64,000 nt of DNA from Calliphora vicina (taxonomy: Eukaryota; Arthropoda; Insecta; Diptera; Calliphoridae): contig NC_088780.1 in assembly GCF_958450345.1 (NCBI RefSeq), positions 111,054,226-111,118,225 of the forward strand, in the 5' to 3' direction. The notes beneath the pieces were generated by a model. The model was given only the letters and a program-made list of their open reading frames with translations, searched no databases and was not told where the DNA came from. The first letter of the stretch is position 1, and each line of letters opens with the position of its first letter. The translations under genes and the position numbers were made by a program. This document shows positions 10,629 through 21,062 of the stretch, one piece after another.

Positions 10629-12039
10629 TGTTCAGTTCTAGTTCAGTTCTAGTTCAGTTCTAGTTCAGTTCTAGTTCAGTTCTAGTTCAGTTCTAGTTCA
10701 GTTCTAGTTCAGTTCTAGTTCAGTTCTAGTACAGTTCTAGTTCAGTTCTAGTTCAGTTCTAGTTCAGTTCTAGTTCAGTTCTAGTTCAGTTCTAGTTCAG
10801 TTCTAGTTCAGTTCTAGTTCAGTTCTAGTTCAGTTCTAGTTCAGTTCTAGTTCAGTTCTAGTTCAGTTCTAGTTCAGTTCTAGTTCAGTTCTAGTTCAGT
10901 TCTAGTTCAGTTCTAGTTCAGTTCTAGTTCAGTTCTAGTTCAGTTCTAGTTCAGTTCTAGTTCAGTTCTAGTTCAGTTCTAGTTCAGTTCTAGTTCAGTT
11001 CTAGTTCAGTTCTAGTTCAGTTCTAGTTCAGTTCTAGTTCAGTTCTAGTTCAGTTCTAGTTCAGTTCTAGTTCAGTTCTAGTTCAGTTCTAGTTCAGTTC
11101 TAGTTCAGTTCTAGTTCAGTTCTAGTTCAGTTCTAGTTCAGTTCTAGTTCAGTTCTAGTTCAGTTCTAGTTCAGTTCTAGTTCAGTTCTAGTTCAGTTCT
11201 AGTTCAGTTCTAGTTCAGTTCTAGTTCAGTTCTAGTTCAGTTCTAGTTCAGTTCTAGTTCAGTTCTAGTTCAGTTCTAGTTCAGTTCTAGTTCAGTTCTA
11301 GTTCAGTTCTAGTTCAGTTCTAGTTCAGTTCTAGTTCAGTTCTAGTTCAGTTCTAGTTCAGTTCTAGTTCAGTTCTAGTTCAGTTCTAGTTCAGTTCTAG
11401 TTCAGTTCTAGTTCAGTTCTAGTTCAGTTCTAGTTCAGTTCTAGTTCAGTTCTAGTTCAGTTCTAGTTCAGTTCTAGTTCAGTTCTAGTTCAGTTCTAGT
11501 TCAGTTCTAGTTCAGTTCTAGTTCAGTTCTAGTTCAGTTCTAGTTCAGTTCTAGTTCAGTTCTAGTTCAGTTCTAGTTCAGTTCTAGTTCAGTTCTAGTT
11601 CAGTTCTAGTTCAGTTCTAGTTCAGTTCTAGTTCAGTTCTAGTTCAGTTCTAGTTCAGTTCTAGTTCAGTTCTAGTTCAGTTCTAGTTCAGTTCTAGTTC
11701 AGTTCTAGTTCAGTTCTAGTTCAGTTCTAGTTCAGTTCTAGTTCAGTTCTAGTTCAGTTCTAGTTCAGTTCTAGTTCAGTTCTAGTTCAGTTCTAGTTCA
11801 GTTCTAGTTCAGTTCTAGTTCAGTTCTAGTTCAGTTCTAGTTCAGTTCTAGTTCAGTTCTAGTTCAGTTCTAGTTCAGTTCTAGTTCAGTTCTAGTTCAG
11901 TTCTAGTTCAGTTCTAGTTCAGTTCTAGTTCAGTTCTAGTTCAGTTCTAGTTCAGTTCTAGTTCAGTTCTAGTTCAGTTCTAGTTCAGTTCTAGTTCAGT
12001 TCTAGTTCAGTTCTAGTTCAGTTCTAGTTCAGTTCTAGA
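10629..12039 (+). repeat. 11-bp minisatellite, about 128 units of TTCAGTTCTAG
   Basis: About 1.41 kb consists of head-to-tail copies of TTCAGTTCTAG. By eye only one unit departs from the consensus, near 10730 (a T to A change giving AGTACAG). The array begins from a chance-like seed (TTAGAATTTG) and ends in CTAGATTCTTATGG. The period is not a multiple of three and every frame meets TAG, so it is not coding. The very low divergence implies recent expansion or strong homogenisation; assembly collapse or padding is also possible. Confidence 0.95.
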
Positions 12040-12365
12040 TTCTTATGGAAGACAAAATTTCAATTCTAGCAGCAGTTACATTGGTAACGGTATTTATGAT
12101 TATTACGGCAACGGTAATTGCAGTTATTTCGGTGATGGTTGAATAGTAAAGCTGATAGTGTATTTTAGGGATAACGGATGCCAACCTTGATGAAATACTT
12201 AAAACATCTCCCAACAACTGAATATATCGAAAGTACTGTGTTCAAAGCCCCTTTAAGTTGAATATTTGCTACGGAATGAAAACCGCATAGGATAATATAT
12301 TGTCTAAGGTCGTTGGGTTATTTTTTTTATTATTTTATTTTTATGTGAAAAATTCTCATAACCAA
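12040..12365. other. Flank of the minisatellite, nothing recognised
   Basis: Slightly less AT-rich than its surroundings, with short GGTAACGGTA-like repeats near 12078-12120. No gene or element end could be supported. Confidence 0.4.
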
Positions 12366-12880
12366 ATGGGCAATTCCTCGAGAATGACAACCACGACTGA
12401 GAAAACAAAAACCCTTGAATCTTTTTTTCAAGGAATGGGAGACAACACTAAAATGTTATTATCTGAAAGTATTTAGAGCTTATTACAACATTTTAAGGGC
12501 AAAAATAATAGTTTAAACTGAATATATTTAATTTTTTAATTTCATTGTCATTTTGTAGGAAAAATAAGATTTATTTATTATAAAAACATCCAAAGATTGT
12601 TTTTATTTAAATATGACAGATTGTAAAGGAAAACTATTTGGTTTAGTGTAAAAATCGCTAATTTTTGACAACAATGTTTCGAAAGAACTTATAATTTTTT
12701 TTTAAATATAGTATCATCTGAATGGAACATAAAGACCAACTTATTTTTCAGATACTCTTATTTACGCAAAATCTATTCCACTCAATAGGCATACAAATGT
12801 CACGTACGATGACATGGAATTGCCCATATGTAGTTTCTGATTTTGTTTCGTCCTTAACAAATAACACATACTGGAGCATT
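12366..12880 (+). repeat. Dispersed repeat family A, copy 2
   Basis: This copy starts with GGGCAATTCCTCGAGAATG, contains 'AAAAACCCTTGAA' and 'ACACTAAAATGTTA', and runs into 'GACAGATTGTAAAGGAAAA' and 'ATGTCACGTACGATGACATG'. The copy at 49846 has the same order with extra sequence between the two halves. No frame is conserved among copies. Confidence 0.7.
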
Positions 12881-13029
12881 TATAGTGTATATTATGGTGG
12901 CTCTTATTTTGTACTTTCAAAAAATAAATTAAATGTATCAAAAAATATAAAAATAGTTTATATGATTCAAATATAAATATTAATCCATTAAGATTTGTAT
13001 GCAAATTTAAAATCCCAACTTTTACATTC

Positions 13030-13622
13030 TCACTAAAAGGGGGCACCAATTTCAAATTGATGGATTTCGAGGAATTTTTTTTTTTTTGTAATATTATTTC
13101 GCAAAAAAATTTCGTAGTCTATTTTCAAATATTTAATCTTAGATTCTTTCTTTGGGTTCCTTATTTACAATTTAAAAATTTTAAATTTCTAAAACATTTT
13201 TAACCCGTTTTTTATCTGGACCCAAATTGTCCAAGACAGCAAAATAAGACCTCTGGACTAAAACTTATTTAAAACATAAAATACATGAAATATATTTATT
13301 AAGAACAACTTCTGTATTCTTTTGCATCATAACTAAAATAAATAATTTATTTTTTACTTGAACCTTCATGGGTTAATGATACCCTGAAGTCACAAATACA
13401 GTTTTTAAAGTAATTTCTCACATCAATTAGATCAATAATTATGTTAAGATGAATTTTCTTAAACCCTATGTTCTCCTCGACGATTCGTTCATACATCATT
13501 TTGAAATCGGATCTGGAGTTTAGAAGATATCACTATGTGAGATCAGATTTTGATAAAATTTTCAGCTAAAAACCCATTTCTAGACGACGTGGAAGAATGC
13601 TTGATAAGGCCACCCTACTGTA
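13030..13622. repeat. TACATTAGGGTGG family, right part
   Basis: The right tip GGCCACCCTACTGTA ends at about 13622. The interior block 'GATGGATTTCGAGGAA...AGTCTATTTTCAAATAT' matches blocks at 18785-18870 and 44262-44350. The left tip was not identified. Confidence 0.6.
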
Positions 13623-14184
13623 TATTTGTTACATCCATAGAAACACACAAACATGTGATTGAGTGTCTGTGTTAATATTCCTTTGAGACGTTTGTATTAA
13701 TGTGTCTGTGTGGATTTCTTTTTATTTTATGATTATTTTTTCTCATTTAACCTTGATATTTTTGTAGTATTTAAATATTATAGTTTTTATAAACAATATT
13801 TTACTGATTACGATTGTTCTCTGCTTTTTTGCTCTCGCTATTTTCACATTTATCCTTTTTGTGGCGTGGTACTATATACCTCGTGAGTGATTTTGGGTTT
13901 GTGTGTGTTGTATAAATATTTTTATTTCAACCTTTTTCTAATTCCGCTTTATGAGTTGGCGTACGTGTGTTGTTGATTTTTTCTATATTAATAGTTTTCA
14001 ATGAATTTTTCGTTTTGGTTGTTTTTTTTTCTTATTGTTATTTTTGCTTTATGTTAATTTTTTTCTCATTTAAGCCATGTGTAAATTCTGGCTGAATGAA
14101 TTTCAAAAAAGCGCTGATTTTCAATTTAAACAATCAAGTGTAAATTAATCTGGGATTCAAGGCCTTTAAATCAAAATAAAAAAC
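13623..14184. other. AT-rich stretch, nothing recognised
   Basis: T-rich sequence without a recognisable gene, RNA or repeat boundary. Confidence 0.5.
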
Positions 14185-14598
14185 TAATAAGACTGTGCCG
14201 AATCTTATATACACACGATTTGGTTTGTTATACCCTACACCACCATAGTGGGGAGGGTATTATGCGTTTGTGCAGATGTTTGTAACGCCCATAAATATTA
14301 GTCTAGACCGTCTGTCCATGTAAACCTTGCGCAAAGTACATAATACAATATTCATGTCACCAAATTTTGTTACGATCGGTCTATAATTAGTCATAGCTTC
14401 CATATAAGTAAATAACCCAAAATAAATAACTTTCATAGAGACATAAATCACGATCTAATTTCATGGTGATCGGTCCATAATTGGTCATAGCTCCCATATA
14501 AGGCCCACTTCCGAAAATCACTCACGAATATAAATTATTGATATTTTAAAAGAAAAATGGGCTTGACCGAACATACTTTCTTACTTTTTTTACTTGAA
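14185..14598 (-). repeat. Hairpin-headed repeat family H, GGTCGG subtype, reverse copy
   Basis: It opens with TATACCCTACACCACCATAG at about 14229 and closes with GGGCTTGACCGAACATACTT, the degenerate hairpin head, near 14560-14579. A small ATTCGGC-subtype scrap (GTGCCGAATCTTATATACAC) lies just before it at 14195. Two 'CATAGCT(C/T)CCATATAAG' blocks are present. Confidence 0.7.
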
Positions 14599-15489
14599 AA
14601 AATTATTGGTAAATTTTACCTTGTATGTTTCATAAATTTAAATGTTATTGGGATCAAAGTAAGTATAATGGCCCGAACAAACTGTTTCGTATATTTTGAC
14701 CCAAAACCTTTTAACGATTCAACCTATTTTGGCTATTAGAAATAATTATTTGTGGCAAATATGTATATGGTTTCTCGTATTTGAAACCTCGGACGGACAT
14801 TTTGTTCCGATTTTGTCCATTTTGAACACTAAACATTTTTGATCAACAAATCATATTTTCGAGAAAACCCCTCTAGGCCCTCTAGCTATAAAAACCATTT
14901 TATGATTTATATTGACATGTAACTTATATTTAGGTCGCCTAGAGAATATATATATATATTTTTTTGGTTCTACGAGCAATATTTTGCCATGTTACAATCG
15001 GAATAACAATCTCAATATACCCTCCATATTTTTTGTGGTGGATATAAAAACATATAAAACGACATTTTATTTATTTTGTATGAGTAAGCAAAACGATTGT
15101 GGAAATATGAAAATTCACACATATTACAAATTCTTTAAGTTTTAAAATGTTTCTTTTTATATGATGTCTTAATTAAACAAAAATAATCAAAGAAATACTA
15201 TGTTTATTTGCAATCATATATAAAATTTGTATAGGAAATAATACTAGTGCCCCTCTTAAGAAACACTTTTCCAACCAATACAGAATTTTTAACGAATCCA
15301 ATTTTATTGCTTGTTATTGTTGAAATGTTTTTGAAACATTTCAATGTAAAACTTTTGTTTAAAAGGTCAATATGAAAAGTTTATACTTCTCTTTTTCATT
15401 GTAAGTAATTCGAAATGTGGTTTAATTTGTTTCAATTGTTCGCCAATTCAATACTTGGAATTTTATTTAAATGTATATTTTATTGAAAA
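14599..15489. other. AT-rich stretch, nothing recognised
   Basis: No coding or repeat feature could be supported apart from simple TA runs near 14947-14960. Confidence 0.5.
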
Positions 15490-16270
15490 CACAGGGCAAC
15501 AAAATCGACAAAATTTTAGAGGTATTTTAAACCACTACACAATTTTGATGTATTGTGGTTCCAGTAGTACAAATATGGTCCAAATTTTAAATTCTATGGA
15601 GAAGTTTTTTTAAAATTTTTTTTTTCTATAATTGCGAATTTTTGTAGATGTTTCACCACATAATTTATGAAAGGGTTAGTCCGATATTATTGAAGAAACT
15701 ACTCAGCCAATTAAAACGCAATATACATATATGTGAAAAAATTTCTTCAAAATTCAATCAATCGAAAGAAGATTATTAACTACTCAATTTCATGTATATC
15801 AAACAAAAAAGTAAAATTTTGTGAAAATGAGTGAATTCACTTAATTGTGAATAAATTCGAAAATAATTAATCGATTTTTATGATCGATATCTCATTTAGT
15901 TGCTATTATATTTGGATTTGCGATTAAGCAATAAACCTGAACCATTTCGATTTTTCATGAGTTTTTTTTAAACCAAATTTTGCAATTTTCACTATTTTCA
16001 CGTAAAAAATCTATTTTTTGCTTCAATTTGTTATTATAACTCCGAAACTACTGAGCCGATTAAAACGCAATATATAAACAGATTAAAGGTTATATAAATT
16101 GGATTTTTTTATACATTGGAAAGATATATATATTATATAACAACGTGTAGGAAATTATGTCATCTTTTCAAAAATGTAAAAAATTTTTAATCGTTGAATC
16201 GTTTTTAATGAAATTTTACACTTATATAGAAACGTTCGATCCAAATCCAAAAGTGAAAAAGATATTTGTG
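15490..16270 (-). repeat. Dispersed repeat family B (ACAGGGCAACAAAA tip), reverse copy
   Basis: The tip ACACAGGGCAACAAAATCGA is at about 15491. The interior holds 'ATCGATATCTCATTT' and 'TAACTCCGAAACTACTGAGC' blocks that recur in reverse orientation at 28995-30345 and, shorter, at 53810-54180. No frame is conserved. The class is unknown. Confidence 0.6.
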
Positions 16271-17210
16271 AATTGTTAATGACAATCCCACAATTCCCAA
16301 AAAAACTTTCCAAAAATCCCAAAAAAATTGGGATTTTTTAGATTTTTTGATTTATTGAAGGAACCAAGCACGGGGCTATGAAATCCCTTTGCACAATATT
16401 GAAGAACATATTGGGACACACAAAACAGGTCTTAATTTTTTGAAAGCAGCTATGCGATTTGAGAAAATGTTGTCTTAATTTGAAATTTATATAAAAAATA
16501 GGTCTACTTCAGAAGGCTCTGTTTTTATAATATTTTCCGAAAATTTAAATAAAAATTGATTGTTGTCTGCTTTCATAAAACGATAGGAACCTGCTTTGTT
16601 GGAAGCTGTACTGAAACAGAATTAAAGTTAGATTGCAACTTAATTCCTGTAAAATGAGAATTTAAAATAATAAATGATTGATAATAACGGTTTGAAAATA
16701 AGTGGACCCCTTAATCAAAGCTGCAAAAACAACATAATTACATTTAATATATTTTTCCTAAACTTCCATATAACTTCTAGAGAACTCTACAACTGATTCT
16801 ATAAAACAATAGTTTTTCTTTGTCGTTGAAGTTTTCCAATATTAACAATGATTAAAGTTATCTTATTATAATTAAAAAATAAATGTTGTATTATTTGTTC
16901 CATATAATTTTACTTTATTTTCTTTTGCAATTCAATTACGTGCTATAGTTAAACTTTTTAGTTAAATAAAAGAAAGAAATTATGAAAAAGTTTTGTTTCT
17001 TAAGAACCGTTGTCAATAACGGAAATTGTTGGTATACACCGTTTTAATTGTATTAAATTGAAAGCTTTCATGCTCGTCAAACTGAAAAGAGTTAGAAGCA
17101 GTATGAGTATGTATTGTGCACATTAGTATTTAATGAAATATATTAAAAATTAGGTTTTATTTTTGGGAAGAACTTGCTTTTATTTTAGCTGAAAATATAT
17201 AAATGTCTTT
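16271..17210. other. AT-rich stretch, nothing recognised
   Basis: No gene or element boundary could be supported. Confidence 0.5.
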
Positions 17211-17345
17211 GTAAGTTTGTTTATTTATTGTGCAATCTTGCCTAAACGGCTGCACCGATTTAATTGATATTTAGAACGTAGATAAATCCTTACTTGGAAA
17301 CGTCAGTAGGCTATATCTTGGGATCAGAAGCAGGTAAATTTGTTA
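17211..17345 (-). repeat. RTE-style tail fragment, reverse orientation
   Basis: 'AAACGGCTGCACCGATTTAA' at about 17253-17272 is the reverse-orientation counterpart of the block at 108-126. Such blocks mark 3' regions of RTE-type retroelements in many insects. Confidence 0.35.
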
Positions 17346-18050
17346 CCTTTAGTTTTTTAACAATCAAGACTAAACGGCTGAACCATAGATGACAACTAGA
17401 TAGGTAACTGAGATCCAACAACCTATGTCTGTTGTCAAAAATCTATGTGTGGTTGCTGTTGCTTTACAGCCTTTATGCCTGTTAAATCTATAAATGAAAT
17501 TACTGTTGCTCTCCCTGCCAGTCATTATTAGATAACAATTTAGAGGTTTAATTGAGTTTGTAAATAAGAACCACGAAAAATATTGATTGTACTGGAAACA
17601 ACTGTGTAATTACTCGTATATTAATCAATTTTGAACAAAAAAACTCAACAATATTTTGACCTTATAACTTGATGACAACCTAGATTTATTGTCTTTGTTG
17701 TCGGTTACTTGTAGCCATGACCTCTTTTGTTTATGCAGCAATTTTTGAATTGTTTGACATAAATGTCGAGACTAATGGTGAATTATAAAATAATTTGTTG
17801 AAATTTAATGCTTAGAGCGGCACAAGAAAATTTGTTTTTTTTACGCATTTAAGGTTTTTGTTGTGTATTGGAATATGGACATTTTTTTTGGCGGTACACA
17901 ATAAATGCCACCCTATTATTTTTTCACAGTGGCATGTTATGTTTAGATTATTTGCTTTGTCTTTTTATGGAACATTAATTTATCTAATGGATTTTATTTT
18001 ATAATTTAAAGTAATTCGAAACGAGAAGAAATTTATTGCTACAAGCAATG
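17346..18050. other. Stretch with TGACAACTAG-type fragments
   Basis: 'ATGACAACTAGATAGGTAAC' at 17388 and a reverse-related 'GTCGGTTAC..GTAGCCATGAC' at about 17700-17722 may be ends of an old MITE related to the CATAGAG group. A 'GCCACCCTATT' motif at about 17907 resembles a TACATTAGGGTGG tip. Nothing is firm. Confidence 0.25.
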
Positions 18051-18350
18051 TACATTAGGGTGGCATTTATTTTGCACTTTGGTTAGTTTTGAACCTTCCA
18101 AGGTTTAAAATGGTTCTCCGTTATCTAAAAATCAAATGATGACAATTTGAGCAAAATCGGATATTGTTTACAGGTTGCACGTTTTATTGGAACTTTCATG
18201 TTTTAACAATATTTTAAAACAAATTTCAAAAAGAAAATGTTGAAAAAAAAAATACAATTAAAAATAGTTTTTATATTTTATTTGTCATACAGACATACAT
18301 AGATGTTTAAGTACAAAATATAAATATATTTCTGTTATCGTTAACCCATT

Positions 18351-18520
18351 ACCCCCTGTCTATACTTGACAAATATTTATCATAACAATTAATGACGTAT
18401 GTTGTCAAGACAAAGTTGTCTGAGCAAAAGAACTAACAATTTTGTCATAACGAAGCAATAATACTAATAAACCATTTTGACGTTTATCATGATAAAAAGG
18501 TATCAGGTATAGACAGGGGG
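18351..18520. mobile_element. MITE with CCCCCTGTCTATAC ends
   Basis: CCCCCTGTCTATAC at 18351 and GTATAGACAGGGGG ending at 18520 form a 14-bp perfect terminal inverted repeat around 170 bp. The flanks are TTA on both sides, a possible 3-bp duplication, which would suggest a PIF/Harbinger-type MITE. A partial second copy sits at 18672-18741. Confidence 0.65.
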
Positions 18521-18741
18521 TTATAATTTGATAACAAAAAAATAATAAAATTTCAAATTCCAAATTTGTCATTTTCAAAAATTGTTTTAAACGCAATTTC
18601 AAAAAATGTAAAAAACAAATTTCGATTCTAATACACGCTAAATGAGGATTAAAATCCGAAATTTTCGGATTTTATCAAATTATAACCCCCTGTCTATACC
18701 TGATACCTTTTTATCATGATAAACGTCAAAATGGTTTATTA
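18465..18741. repeat. 70-bp perfect inverted duplication
   Basis: Bases 18465-18534 are the exact reverse complement of 18672-18741. The pair includes the right half of the nested MITE and also 14 bp of sequence beyond its border (TTATAATTTGATAA). It is therefore a local inverted duplication and not a second insertion. The spacer is 137 bp. Confidence 0.85.
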
Positions 18742-19137
18742 CAAACAGTTGTATCTATAATGGATTAAATTGAAGACCGATTTGAAATTGGCGGATTTCG
18801 AGGAGATTTGTTAAAATTATTTATTTTTTTAAATACATTTCGTAGCTTATTTTCTAATATTTGATTAATATTTGAGTTGTAATTTTAAATTTTCTAGGAC
18901 ATCGTCCATGGCAACAAATTTAGAACTCTGCCATGAAAATATTAAAAATATCAAATAATAAGAACGAAAAAAATATTTCTTATAAAAAATATAATGCATG
19001 GCATTTTATTTTCTATGTTTAAACATCTATGATAAAAAATAATTTCAAATTAATTTTTTGTAATTACAGCCTCTAAACGTTATTCGCTTTTGCTAAAATT
19101 TTCAGCATTTAATTTTTAGATGACGGAGAACAACCTT

Positions 19138-19364
19138 CCCAATAAGCACTTTGACTGCAATTAAAACGTAATTCAAGTCTTGGTTTCAATAGCATACTCC
19201 AGTAAAAAGGAAACATAAATTCAAGCCATATGTTTTTTGTTTGAAAGATATTTAATTTTTTTCAAATATTTTTCAAGTTTAAAATATAATTACATTTGCA
19301 TTCAAGTCAAATTCCAGCAAACTGTTCAAGTGCTTGAATATTTAAGGCTTTGGTGCTTATTGGG
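19138..19364 (+). mobile_element. MITE with CCCWATAAGCA ends, copy 2
   Basis: It runs from CCCAATAAGCAC at 19138 to GTGCTTATTGGG ending at 19364, 227 bp. The interior matches copy 1 in order ('CTCCAGTAAAAAGGAAACAT', then a 'CATTCAAGTCAAATTCCA' block). The flanks are TT and TT, so the TA of copy 1 is not seen here; mutation or a slightly different duplication is possible. It is nested in the 18051-19422 element. Confidence 0.75.
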
Positions 19365-19737
19365 TTAGATCTTGAGAGCATTGATAATCATAAAAATGCA
19401 AAATAAGAGCCAGCCTAATGTACTTACATAAAACAATGTCAGAGGTTATTGTATATTGTTTTATTTTAAGTATGCAATAAATTCTGTAAATCAAAGTTGA
19501 CAAAATATTTCTGATTTATGATGGTTCCCTAGCTATTCAACAATAATTTCTTATTCATCTTTGGAATTCTTACAAATTCCATTATTGTATAAAATCTGTG
19601 AAATTATTGAAGACGTAAAGTTTGTTAATTACCTTACCGCATTTGACTTATGTGACCTCTTTATTTGTGTAAGCTGCTGTTAAGCTTTATTTATAGAAGA
19701 TAGAAGAATGAGCATACTTTAATACTAGAATAATTCA

Positions 19738-19805
19738 AAACAAGTAATAGTGATATATTCGGCTGTGACGAATCTTATATATCCTTCACCACAGTATGCT
19801 TTAAG
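19738..19805 (+). repeat. Hairpin-headed repeat family H, head fragment
   Basis: 'AACAAGTAATAGTGATATTC' is followed by a slightly mutated hairpin head (ATTCGGCTGTGACGAAT). It is cut off after about 65 bp by a family A copy. Confidence 0.7.
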
Positions 19806-19832
19806 ATAAAGATTGAAAACAATTTCTTACAC

Positions 19833-20145
19833 TAAACCACATATTTTTCCTCTACAATCCGTCATATTTAAATCAAAACAATCTTTGGATGATTCTATAA
19901 TACATACAATTTAATATCGTACGTGACATACCGAACGCGACAGATTTTTCTCTTATAGTAATACAATATATATTCTATAATTATATGTATTCAAAAACTA
20001 AAAAAAAATAAATAGTTAATACTACATGCTAATTGGGGGATTAGTTTTCGCTGCCATCTTAGCCTAACACATACCAATTAAATTAAACTATTATTTTTGT
20101 CCTTAAAATGTTGTAATAAGCTCTAAATACCTTCACTTAGTACAA
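19833..20145 (-). repeat. Dispersed repeat family A, copy 3 (reverse)
   Basis: In reverse it matches the copies at 12366 and 49846. Landmarks are TTTCCTCTACAATCCGTCAT at about 19849, 'AATATCGTACGTGACATACC' at about 19913, and 'TATTATTTTTGTCCTTAAAA' near 20090. Confidence 0.7.
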
Positions 20146-20718
20146 TTTTACTAAATTAGAATCGAAATTCGTTTTTTATTTAATTTAAAGAATTTGCGTT
20201 TAGGGTGGAGTTACTTTCATCTCAAGCCTTAAATGAATTGGATTTATTAAATTTAAATACAATTATTATTGATTTTTACAACCGTAGTTTAATCCTGAAC
20301 TGTATGTAAATAATGTCGATTTGACATCAAATGCATTAGTTTTGAATTTATATTTTAATTTAAAGTTCATTTATTTATGTAATTTAATTGATATGGTAGC
20401 AAGTATATTTGTTTATTTATATAAAACATTAAACATAGTTTGACTTTATTTAATTAACATTTATCCTGTGCATTACATTTTCAAATACGTATGTACACAA
20501 AACAGCACTTGACATTTTATTAAAATAAATGATTATGTTACACAAAAATACCGGCATTTGCTCAGCAACAGCGTAAGTATGTGAAATGGTTCAAACTGAC
20601 ATTTTAAATTAATTTAATGCTCAAGTGTCATTCAGACAACTTTAAAAACCAAATAATTATATTTGGTTATATACATATATGTATATAAATATAAATATAT
20701 ATATTTATATATAAATAT
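20146..20718. other. AT-rich stretch ending in a TA-rich microsatellite
   Basis: No gene is recognised. At about 20663-20718 there is a degenerate TATA/TATG simple repeat that gives a spurious tyrosine-rich reading frame. Confidence 0.5.
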
Positions 20719-20985
20719 GTACATTAGGATGTTCCCAACTAAGATACCGTTTTTTAAAATTTTCTATCTTGAGTCAAAAATTGGTGAACTGAATCAAATG
20801 ATAAAAATATCCTTTTTAAGTTTTTTTTCATATTTTTCGCAAAGGAATCATGTGAAATCAAGTTATCGACCAATTTTGATTTCAGTAAATCGATAGTTGC
20901 AGTCGCCGTATGGTACGTAGCGCAATCTTGTTGAAACCACATGCCGCACAGAGGGATGGCTTCATACATTTTTTGGCAAAAATTG
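20719..20985 (-). pseudogene. Mariner-type transposase relic (WFQQDCATYHTA motif)
   Basis: On the minus strand, 20754-20969 encodes a 71-residue piece. It contains WFQQDCATYHTATATIDLL (residues about 11-29) and a following LISHD. In insect mariner/IS630-type transposases the QQDGAT.HTA block carries the second catalytic aspartate and is followed by LL..kF...ViS. Here the sequence after LIS is not family-like and the third acid is missing. The minus-strand reading runs into GAACATCCTAATGTACAT, the reverse of a TACATTAGGATG tip at 20720. This ties the relic to an element with TACATTAGG ends. Confidence 0.7.
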
Positions 20986-21062
20986 TAAGGAGTGGTCGTA
21001 GAGTGCTGAAATTTGGCACAGAGAATTATATGGACTAAGTTAAGAAAAAATTAAATTTTATC

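Larger units (their letters stand above)
18051..19422. mobile_element. TACATTAGGGTGGC-ended DNA element, most complete copy
   Basis: The left tip is TACATTAGGGTGGC at 18051 and the right tip is GCCAGCCTAATGTA ending at 19422. If TA is the target duplication, the terminal repeat is CATTAGGGTGGC, as expected of a Tc1/mariner-type element. It carries two nested insertions, a CCCCCTGTCTATAC MITE (18351-18520) and a CCCWATAAGCA MITE (19138-19364), and a 70-bp inverted duplication. No frame survives. Partial relatives lie at 13030-13622, 43891-45680, 55058-56272 and 63210-63290. Confidence 0.65.

Noticed and set aside
10629..12039. CRISPR-like or protein-coding reading of the 11-bp array
   Set aside because: There are no spacers, all units are contiguous, and every frame on the plus strand meets TAG.
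12722..13055. Opposed frames of 84 and 97 codons
   Set aside because: They overlap a family A repeat copy and are not conserved in the other copies.
17926..17950. CACAGTG heptamer
   Set aside because: No nonamer-like block, inverted partner or target duplication is visible; a single heptamer is expected by chance in 64 kb.
20663..20896. Tyrosine/isoleucine-rich plus-strand frame
   Set aside because: It is the translation of a TA-rich simple repeat and overlaps a transposase relic on the other strand.
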